Shown here: in pieces, positions 39,001-43,436 of the stretch
How positions within the stretch are numbered: position 1 is the first letter of the stretch
How the letters are laid out: each line of letters starts with the position of its first letter
DNA from: CAYJXJ01 sp964374095
Lineage (GTDB): Bacteria; Elusimicrobiota; Elusimicrobia; UBA1565; UBA9628
Length of the DNA: 43,436 bases
Direction of reading: 5' to 3'
Assembly: GCA_964374095.1 (NCBI GenBank)
Contig: CAYJXJ010000015.1
Coordinates: forward strand, 1-43,436
Notes under the pieces: generated by a model
What the model was told of the DNA's origin: nothing
The model's database searches: none
Seen by the model: only the letters and a program-made list of their open reading frames with translations
Made by a program: the position numbers and the translations under genes

Positions 39001-41935
39001 GGTGGCCAAGGCGATCGAGTCCTGGAAAAGGGCCGACGCCGCGCGAGCGCAGGCTCTGACCGCCGATCCCAAGGCCAAACTAGGCCCGGCCCATTCCGAG
39101 CTTGCCGTCGGCGTCCTGGGCCGGGCGCTGTCCAAGGCCCGGGAATCGGGGTCTTCCTCGGATCGCCTTTCAACGGCATCTGCCTTTGCCGTTAACAAGA
39201 TTCTCAAGGGCCTTGTCATTGAAAGCGAAGGCCTCTTCGAGGGTTTGCACGAGGCTTACGTCAGGCTTGGAGTCGCCCTGCCGGACCAGGCCAACAACTA
39301 CGACGGCGGCGAGGACGATGACTCTCACGGCTATGGCGGCTACCGTCACGGCCGCGGTTACGGAGGCTACAGCTATTCCTCGAAGAGCTACCGGGAGACT
39401 TACAAACTCTCGCACCTGCGCGCGCTCAAGACCGAGTTGGAGGGTCGCGCCCAGGCCGAGCGTCTGGAGCCCAAGCCGAGGGAGTTCCTCGCCCGCGCCC
39501 TCGGGACTCTCGGGCAGATCGAATCGGTCGGCCCCCTGGCCGGAATGCTCGAAGGCGGGACGCCCGGCGAAGCTCTGGCGGAGGCCTTCAATCCCCTGCT
39601 GCTGCCGGTCAAGACCGAGTTCGAGGGTGACGGTTTGTTGAAGACGCTCCGGGCCGCGGGCCTGGCCCCGGACAGCGACATCAACGAGGGCGGGGCCGCC
39701 TTCCGAGAGACATATTCGGCCCAGGACCTGGCCAAGCTCATCGAGACCCTGGGCAAGCTCGCGATCGAGGGACAGGGGTGGGAGCACAATGGAAGCCGCC
39801 GGCCGGCGGACGCGGCGGAGCGACTTTCGTTGGCAAAGGCACAGGAGGCGCTCACGAAGCTGGCCGGCAAGATGCACCCCGAACTCTCACTTCCAGCCAC
39901 GCCGGGCATGCTCCTTGAGGCTTGGTTGAAGGCAACGGAATCGGAGAAGGCGGGCTCCCTGGGGGCATTCCGTGACGCGTTGGCTTCCCAGGGCGCCGGA
40001 ATGTCCTTGGCCAGGTTGGAGGCTGCGACTGAGCAGCTGGCCAAGGAGGCTGAAGCGCAAATGGCCGCGCTTGAGATCCTGCTCCGCGCGATCGAGTCCG
40101 GCCCCGCGGATTCGACCGAGGCCCGCAATGTGTTCGGCGTGATCGTCTCGCGCCTGGAGGCCGCGGGCAAGGGTGAGGAGGCTTGGGCCGCGCTCAAGGC
40201 GGCGGCCGAGCGCTCCGCGTCCAAATCCCCGGCCCTAGCCGAGCTGACCCGCACCCGGATCATGGGGCAGCTTTCGAGCCTCATCGAGTCCGCCGAATAC
40301 GTCTTCCCCGGCTTCAAGGAGAGGATGGTCGATGTGGGGGTGCGGCTGGGGCCCTACCAGCACCGCAACGTCTTCAAGATGATCCATATCCAAAAGCTCC
40401 GCGAGGCGATCCTTGAGGCCGCGCGCGCCGCGACCGCCGAAGGCAAGGTTTTGGACGCCGGCCAGAAGGCAGCGGTCGAGCGCGCCCGGCGCCTCGACGA
40501 TTTCCTCAAGCTCGGCCCATCCGTCGGCATCCTGCGCGGCGATACCCCCGGCGAAGCCGCGGCCGAGGCTGTCAATCCGGTGCTGCACGAGGGCTGGCGG
40601 CTCTTCGCGGGCCAGACCTTCCTGAACGCGCTCCGGACCGCCGGACTGGCTCACCCCGGCGCCACCGCCGATCTCGATCAGAGCTACTTCGCCAGCTACA
40701 CCCGCGAGGACCTGCTCAAGGTCAAGGTCTTCCTGAAATCTCTCTGGGAATCGGGGCAAGGCTGGAACGGCGACGATTCCCGCCGGCCCTTCACCCAGGC
40801 CGAGAAGGACTACATGGAGAAGGCCATGAAGGCGGCCGCCGCGGCGGAGAAACTTGTTTCTCCGCCGCCGGCAAAGGCTAAAGCCAAGGCCGCTCAATTT
40901 TATGGTTTGGCCTTGGCCGGCCTTCCGTTCTTGCCGACCGCCTCGTGGGCGGTCGCCGCGACCGCCTTGGCGGTCGCGGCCGTTGCCATTTTTCTGCTCT
41001 TGCGCTGGGCGATGAAGGCATCGCGTTTCAATCCCCCCGCGGCGCGGCCGCCATCCGACGAGGACATGCCGCGATGGGAGTTGGCGGCCCGCAGGTTCGC
41101 GAACTCCCCCGCGGGCGGCGCCTTTCGCTCGCGGCTGATCGGGGCCGGCGGGACCGAGTTCGCCGAGGCCTCGCCCTACAGCCGCGAAGACGTCCGCTAT
41201 ATGGACTGGAAGGCCTCGGCCAAAGCGGGAGCCCTGCAAACGAAGAAGTTCGAGTTGGAGAAAGAGCTTCCCTTGATCCTTCTCATCGACATGAGCGCCT
41301 CCGGCGGTTTCGGCGCCCGCGGGGAGAAGCGGGCCGCGGGGCGCGACGCCGCGGCCATACTCGCCCTAGCCGCTTCCCGTTTCAACACCCGCGTCGGCGC
41401 GGTCCTCTTCACCGACCGCGTCGAAGCCGTCATCCCGGCGCGCTCCGGCCGGGTCCACGCCCGCGAGCTGCTGCGGCGCATGGACGAGCTCAAACCCGAA
41501 GGCCGCGGCACGGACGTGCGAACCGCCCTGGAGGCCGCCCTGGGCCAACAGCGCTCGCGCGCGATGGTCGTGCTGGTGTCGGACCTGCTGGCCCCGGCGG
41601 AGTCATTCGCCGAAACCCTGGCCGCCGCCGCGGCCAAGCACGACCTGCGGGTCATCCGGACCGCCGATCCTTCCGATTTTACGGGGCTTCCCAAGGCCGG
41701 GCTCGTGCGCGCGGCCGACGCCGAGACCGGCGAGGTCTTCGAGGCCGACACCGACAACGCCCGCCGGCGCGAGGAGGCCCAAGCTCGCCGTGCCGACCGG
41801 GAGCGCGCCCTTCAAGGCGCTCTGGCCGAGGCACGGGCGCGGGCCGTGACGATTTCAACCGACGATAACGTGCTGGAGACGTTGATGGTACATTTCGACC
41901 CGAAGACTCGGGTCGGCACCGAGGGAACGCCATGA
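33083..41935 (+). CDS. Giant fused Bat/VWA protein (BatD-BatA-TPR-BatB-DUF58)
   Basis: 2,950 residues in one uninterrupted frame. In order: signal peptide (1-30); Ala/Pro linker; second hydrophobic segment (~195-212); BatD-like beta domain (~245-370); a membrane segment and DUF4381-like helices (~375-530); VWA domain 1 with MIDAS DRSGS at 635 and FTDG at 781 (BatA); TPRs ~947-1060 (BatC); a (GDQK)x7 stretch at 1077-1104; VWA domain 2 with DGSHS at 1254 (BatB). A membrane pair and an unfamiliar ~1,050-residue helical region with a duplicated module (~2060-2265, ~2395-2590) follow, then a last membrane pair (2607-2645) and a DUF58 domain (~2660-2900, D2736). About eleven membrane segments in all. 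In other bacteria these are separate genes beside moxR. Here moxR overlaps the stop (ATGA). Roles in envelope integrity or MoxR-driven maturation are inferred. Confidence 0.88.
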   Translation: MRIRRGLAGALAFAMAWLSPGLEGHSAFAQAVAGAGRSTGRSGGAAAPVSLRLDRASLPVPLSGFSQGSALPSARGLSADPGPTARTGFAGLELPAPGPLANPAVGPSARIPVVEDRTPSDDGLTDLRARAESAPELAQPDLPADDAHAAGRRLAGEETPGPSAAAEPVAAGPSAGAAAKPESGRRGFGRLARRALVAASLGLALFMPPGLPAAPPRERPAVERVSTFIQEAPALAPAPQAQAPVESAVVVERQGALVGEKVAVRLTLKNTSDAPVTVASPSQALEEALPFEIELSRPLSPDSVILAPGESRSLVFEVFVFDAGDLKVSGVTLSVVRGDGVTAPVVVPDFTLSVKSSLTPDWKDKGFREITEALGAKSPSLWWLAGATLAAAGLFGLWRALRGGTRSRPLPVPPPLLSATRKRISQIEAASPTLADATFYGEVFAVLSGFLADAVGLKPRERTAGELLKDLKVSGVLTSGQAAVAQRLATAAAAARFSGRAAAADSRRRDLIALKALVENVGRGERGPGMPAAGAALIPALAAVQFTTLWPLLAFIPLAGWVLWSLLKAKPPAHAVASLAQTPKAKTLRQRFTWLPKNLRVLALSLLILASAGPFQNFERRTATVPSTDTMAIVDRSGSMGEKFSGDGGPTKLEAAGKSVEAYAIEQRRGTSNRTGLVTFDDAPYVDMRLTTDTDALIAHLKELKTGGSTAVGRGMLAALAHFLELNIAELGDSKDPRLQEVRKVLETQGLAEAIKFAKERGVLDEAVKPDRRKVLVLFTDGVSNTAPDPVDVAKMIKSLNERHGLNARVYAVSIAPTGQTVSGVDEATMSQITSLTGGKMFRADDAESMRQVLLEISKLEKSPARIVSSIEVKEFSALLGLIALLLLGLEVSLGSTRLRTFPAIILLMGQLVMPQLPAQAPAAAPRSPTVIEMVFQKTPAELTQANELYKQGRFEEAVRAYAQAAARHPELSEAFLNMGSAYFRLGDHKSAEASWRRVLVSGSPELASQAAYNLGNMSLEKKDLEGAIANYRDALRRDVGNADARWNLEVAMKLAKEQQQQQGDKGKKGKKGKEKGDQKGDQKGDQKGDQKGDQKGDQKGDQKGEGDKPSDAVGELVDRQAGEEKADQDAKGKGITRKGKGMWGAAAAPGLFGAAAIGFTSPAVLWLLAVALPLAAGLMLYAAVKRLRSAQALEPRLAPADLKAWPGWRRFLLKSALALGAVAMMISALSGPVAGTREVKVGFGGKDIVMAVDGSHSMVYAEDGRLGKAKAELVAFMERLRGADRVGLVIFAGEGRTASPLSIDYGNFEYKIKRLEREAVGLKEGSSLTAAIQQAASAFNTAKKIGDRGRVLIVVSDGDFTEGEVAKAVEEARKLGLTLYTIGLGHAAGVKMKVPTEDGKGFEYLVDSETNQPALTQLKEGPLRELAQATGGAYFRASERASMGQVLEKVAVLERGSTEGTIESPRSLAPHFLGGALALLLLELLIPGIPVLARKENDKAPRKLKRGTAGTSMAGLAAISLGVWPQLLPIFLALGFVAGLAFIEILTGGGISRRVGWFLRRWFLRRDRANDMVRLLAVREVDAPRLADFLVRWRAAKPAAGDALLREAAADPVLRRELLVGAALEDNAASVQAAVEREIENLRVRSIEPLAPVVARVLAARADRPWLDHPDSSRKLARLARMALDPGQEADRAALSALTRHPDAATAATARLALGWPRKPAPLGGWRRVGAGVAAAFMAASVLMSSWAGVKSYEHVQRRQAAAVEAGRIMYADDNFIFTDLYADERIPRQVLPLLKDWIGTPRGWEEAVAVLRSSHDPKADNVLEVLMKRADFLPMGLKAEDLLLKTLIERESDTFWRAMRQYAGSAELTPQSLDRVKRLMALAIHGGETGFQNIWHFLATPNPSVQAEAYAAIRANLAAPANIPKFMERLRTVQERFAADADIGLWTLVFLYDRLGDLPKSFETIAPARGLVAKAIESWKRADAARAQALTADPKAKLGPAHSELAVGVLGRALSKARESGSSSDRLSTASAFAVNKILKGLVIESEGLFEGLHEAYVRLGVALPDQANNYDGGEDDDSHGYGGYRHGRGYGGYSYSSKSYRETYKLSHLRALKTELEGRAQAERLEPKPREFLARALGTLGQIESVGPLAGMLEGGTPGEALAEAFNPLLLPVKTEFEGDGLLKTLRAAGLAPDSDINEGGAAFRETYSAQDLAKLIETLGKLAIEGQGWEHNGSRRPADAAERLSLAKAQEALTKLAGKMHPELSLPATPGMLLEAWLKATESEKAGSLGAFRDALASQGAGMSLARLEAATEQLAKEAEAQMAALEILLRAIESGPADSTEARNVFGVIVSRLEAAGKGEEAWAALKAAAERSASKSPALAELTRTRIMGQLSSLIESAEYVFPGFKERMVDVGVRLGPYQHRNVFKMIHIQKLREAILEAARAATAEGKVLDAGQKAAVERARRLDDFLKLGPSVGILRGDTPGEAAAEAVNPVLHEGWRLFAGQTFLNALRTAGLAHPGATADLDQSYFASYTREDLLKVKVFLKSLWESGQGWNGDDSRRPFTQAEKDYMEKAMKAAAAAEKLVSPPPAKAKAKAAQFYGLALAGLPFLPTASWAVAATALAVAAVAIFLLLRWAMKASRFNPPAARPPSDEDMPRWELAARRFANSPAGGAFRSRLIGAGGTEFAEASPYSREDVRYMDWKASAKAGALQTKKFELEKELPLILLIDMSASGGFGARGEKRAAGRDAAAILALAASRFNTRVGAVLFTDRVEAVIPARSGRVHARELLRRMDELKPEGRGTDVRTALEAALGQQRSRAMVVLVSDLLAPAESFAETLAAAAAKHDLRVIRTADPSDFTGLPKAGLVRAADAETGEVFEADTDNARRREEAQARRADRERALQGALAEARARAVTISTDDNVLETLMVHFDPKTRVGTEGTP
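36311..36394 (+). repeat. Seven in-frame 12-bp repeats encoding GDQK
   Basis: Seven tandem copies of a 12-base unit (GGCGAYCAGAAG with third-position variation) code for residues 1077-1104 of the giant protein, right after a Lys/Gly/Gln-rich run. The low-complexity linker joins the TPR (BatC) part to VWA domain 2. Such repeats slip easily, changing length in multiples of four residues without loss of frame. Confidence 0.95.
39266..39880 (+). repeat. Duplicated helical module, copy 1 (coding)
   Basis: Encodes residues ~2062-2265 of the giant protein. Shared with copy 2: an IESEG/IESAE...VGV/VRLG lead-in, a leucine-rich helix, G-x-L-x-G-x-TPGEA-x-AEA-x-NP, L-x-x-LR-x-AGLA, and GQGW..(N/D)..SRRP. 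Copy 1 alone holds a Gly/Tyr/His-rich insert (HGYGGYRHGRGYGGYSY). Confidence 0.8.
40265..40855 (+). repeat. Duplicated helical module, copy 2 (coding)
   Basis: Encodes residues ~2395-2590. The motifs of copy 1 occur in the same order and spacing (GILRGDTPGEAAAEAVNP, NALRTAGLA, SGQGWNGDDSRRP). The copies have diverged at most other positions, so the duplication is old. I recognise no family for this module. Confidence 0.8.
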
Positions 41936-43314
41936 AAACACGAAACAAGACTCTCCCTATCGCGATCGCTTTGGCCGTGGGAGCCGCCGCGTGCCCGTTC
42001 TGGGTCCGCGCCCAACGGGTCCAGGTGAGGTCCGCCCCGCGGGTGAGCTTCACCCCCGCGGTCTCGCCGGCGGGTCCGGGCGTGAGGCTGATGCCGGCGC
42101 CTTTGGGGATCCCCTCGTTGCTTCCCGTGACGCCGGCCCCGCAGGCCGGTCCCTCGGCGCCCGCGCCGACCGGCACCGAGGGGATGGCCGCGGCGCTGGT
42201 TCCATTGAGCCGGGCGCTTGAGGCCTTGCCCGGGGCGACGGAAAAGCGTTCCGGCGAGGACATCGCCGGAGACGGCGCGCGCATCGAGGAGGCCCTGACC
42301 GGGCGCACGCTGGCGGGACCCAGGGGCGAGGCCGTCGGGACGGATATCGACGCGGAGGTTAAATCCGCCGCCCAAGCGATTTCGGCCTTGAAGGCCGAAA
42401 TCGGGCGCGTCATCGTGGGTCAAGGGGAGATGGTCGAGGCCATCATCACCGGCCTCATCGCGGGCGAACACATCCTACTCGAGGGCGTCCCGGGTGTGGC
42501 CAAGACCCTTGCCGTGCGGGCATTTTCCGACGCGACCGAGGCGAGCTTTCAGCGCATCCAAGGCACTCCCGACAAGCTTCCCTCCGACATCGTCGGCGCC
42601 GAGATCCTCCAGGAGGACCCGCAGACCGGCGTCCGGGCTCTGCGCCACGAGCCGGGGCCGATCTTCGCAAACATCGTGCTGGTCGACGAGATCAACCGCA
42701 TGATGCCCAAGACCCAGGCCGCGCTCATGGAGGCCATGCAGGAGCGGCAGGTGACCATCGGACGCCAGACCCTCGTCTTGCCCACGCCGTTCCTCGTGCT
42801 GGCGACCCAGAACCCCATCGAGCAGGAAGGGACCTATCCCTTGCCCGAGGCGCAGCAGGACCGCTTCCTTCTCAAGGTGCTGGTCAAGCGTCCCACGCAG
42901 AAGGAACTCCAGGAGATCATGGAGCGCTTCTCGAAGGGACAAGCCCCCAAGGCGGCCAAGGAGATCGACATCGCGGACCTCGCCCGGCTCAAGGATGTGG
43001 CCGAGCGCGTCGAAGTCCGTCCCGCCCTGATGCGCTACATCACCGATATCGTCGAGGCGACCCACAATCCCGCCGCCTACGGGCTCGACTTCAAGGGCGC
43101 CATCGCCAACGGAGCCTCGCCGCGCGCGGGGCTGGCCATCCTCAAGGCGGCCCGCATACGCGCTCTCGCGGCCGGGCGCTCCTACGTGACCGACCAGGAC
43201 GTTAAGGACGTGGTGCCCGCGGCCCTGCGCCACCGTATCCTGCTCAACTACTCGAAGGTGACCGTCGAGCAGATCATCGAAGGCATCCTCGACCACGTTG
43301 GGGTCACATCCTAA
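41932..43314 (+). CDS. moxR: MoxR-family AAA+ ATPase with exported-type N-terminus
   Basis: 460 residues. From ~147 it is a normal MoxR ATPase: GRVIVGQGEMVEAIITGLIAGEHILLEG, Walker A GVPGVAKT (185-192), Walker B VLVDEINR (D252, E253), sensor 1 LATQNPIEQEGTYPLPEAQQDRF, arginine-finger region and a C-terminal lid. Before it lie about 145 extra residues. Residues 1-28 read as a signal peptide (TLPIAIALAVGAAACPFWVRAQ), followed by a Pro/Ala linker beginning VQVRSAPRV, like QVRSARV in the MFS protein at 29123. A MoxR should need cytoplasmic ATP, so the leader may be an uncleaved membrane anchor. ATG 41932 overlaps the giant gene's stop, so both are coupled. MoxR proteins act as chaperone-like partners of VWA proteins. 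Confidence 0.92.
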   Translation: MKTRNKTLPIAIALAVGAAACPFWVRAQRVQVRSAPRVSFTPAVSPAGPGVRLMPAPLGIPSLLPVTPAPQAGPSAPAPTGTEGMAAALVPLSRALEALPGATEKRSGEDIAGDGARIEEALTGRTLAGPRGEAVGTDIDAEVKSAAQAISALKAEIGRVIVGQGEMVEAIITGLIAGEHILLEGVPGVAKTLAVRAFSDATEASFQRIQGTPDKLPSDIVGAEILQEDPQTGVRALRHEPGPIFANIVLVDEINRMMPKTQAALMEAMQERQVTIGRQTLVLPTPFLVLATQNPIEQEGTYPLPEAQQDRFLLKVLVKRPTQKELQEIMERFSKGQAPKAAKEIDIADLARLKDVAERVEVRPALMRYITDIVEATHNPAAYGLDFKGAIANGASPRAGLAILKAARIRALAAGRSYVTDQDVKDVVPAALRHRILLNYSKVTVEQIIEGILDHVGVTS

Positions 43315-43376
43315 CATCTGACATTGGGTCGGCCGATTCGAGTCCAGCGGGCCTGAATGTGTCGCATGTCGGGATG

Positions 43377-43397
43377 TGACTCCTTTTTCCTATCATT
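43377..43397 (+). promoter_or_regulatory. Shared -10 box before the last gene
   Basis: TGACTCC, a T run and CCTATCATT repeat the boxes at 57-77 and 7276-7297. TATCAT (43391-43396) is 7 bases before an ATG at 43404. Bases 43318-43376, between moxR and this box, show no gene or clear terminator. Confidence 0.5.
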
Positions 43398-43403
43398 TTG
43401 CCG

Positions 43404-43436
43404 ATGCTGGAATTCGAGCCCTGGCGCCTCAAGCTC
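43404..43436 (+). CDS. Start of a gene cut off by the window end
   Basis: Eleven codons (MLEFEPWRLKL) are visible after a leaderless-type promoter. Too little remains to name the product. The promoter box shared with the TauE operon and ppk1 is the main reason to call it a gene. Confidence 0.45.
   Translation, partial: MLEFEPWRLKL

Noticed and set aside
1..43436. tRNA, rRNA, tmRNA or riboswitch genes
   Set aside because: No cloverleaf, rRNA-like stretch or known riboswitch core was recognised by eye. A covariance-model scan would be needed to exclude small RNAs.

Overview
The window is a 43.4 kb piece of a high-GC bacterial chromosome. Genes are tightly packed and often overlap by a few bases. 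No rRNA, tRNA, phage gene or CRISPR array is visible. The lineage cannot be proven from sequence alone. Signal peptides followed by long Ala/Pro-rich linkers on proteins that normally lack them (an MFS carrier, a MoxR ATPase, a 2,950-residue VWA protein) are something I associate with Elusimicrobiota. That assignment is inference, at moderate to low confidence.

Layout, left to right. (1) 83-5127: a TauE/SafE permease, a membrane protein and two GT-C-type membrane glycosyltransferase-like proteins in one overlapping operon. (2) 5.1-7.3 kb: a membrane class III nucleotidyl cyclase fused to an HD-GYP domain, behind a clear promoter and a perfect palindrome. (3) 7.3-11.0 kb: a polyphosphate group of ppk1, a CYTH-domain protein and SixA. 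(4) 11.0-13.3 kb: a frameshifted secreted metallopeptidase, a 19-residue-repeat lipoprotein-like gene and a 38-residue proline-rich protein. (5) 13.3-15.8 kb: xseA-xseB-HAD phosphatase-cupin. (6) 15.9-19.5 kb: two exported proteins, one PD40 type and one Sel1 repeat. (7) 19.5-20.5 kb: an NAD-dependent epimerase. (8) 20.5-22.3 kb: an integron gene-cassette array without an integrase in view, with three attC sites, a BrnT-like toxin-antitoxin cassette, an almost gene-less cassette, a secreted SH3-like cassette gene and a GNAT remnant. (9) 22.5-28.95 kb: infC-rpmI-rplT-pheS-pheT followed by a zapB-like gene, zapA and rarA, read leftward from one strong promoter. (10) 29.1-32.95 kb: an MFS carrier and a Nudix/hybrid histidine kinase pair. 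(11) 33.1-43.3 kb: a giant gene that fuses nearly a whole Bat (VWA/TPR/DUF58) operon into one polypeptide, overlapping a moxR gene.

The most notable findings are: the fused Bat megaprotein with a novel duplicated module, next to a MoxR that carries its own signal-peptide-like N-terminus; the integron cassette array; a consistent promoter architecture in which a -10 hexamer lies exactly 6 bases before the start codon (leaderless mRNAs); a shared box around the -10 of three separate promoters; probable non-canonical starts for infC (AUA, with a 5'-terminal hairpin) and rarA (CUG in a CTGA overlap); and a dispersed inverted-repeat element present twice.
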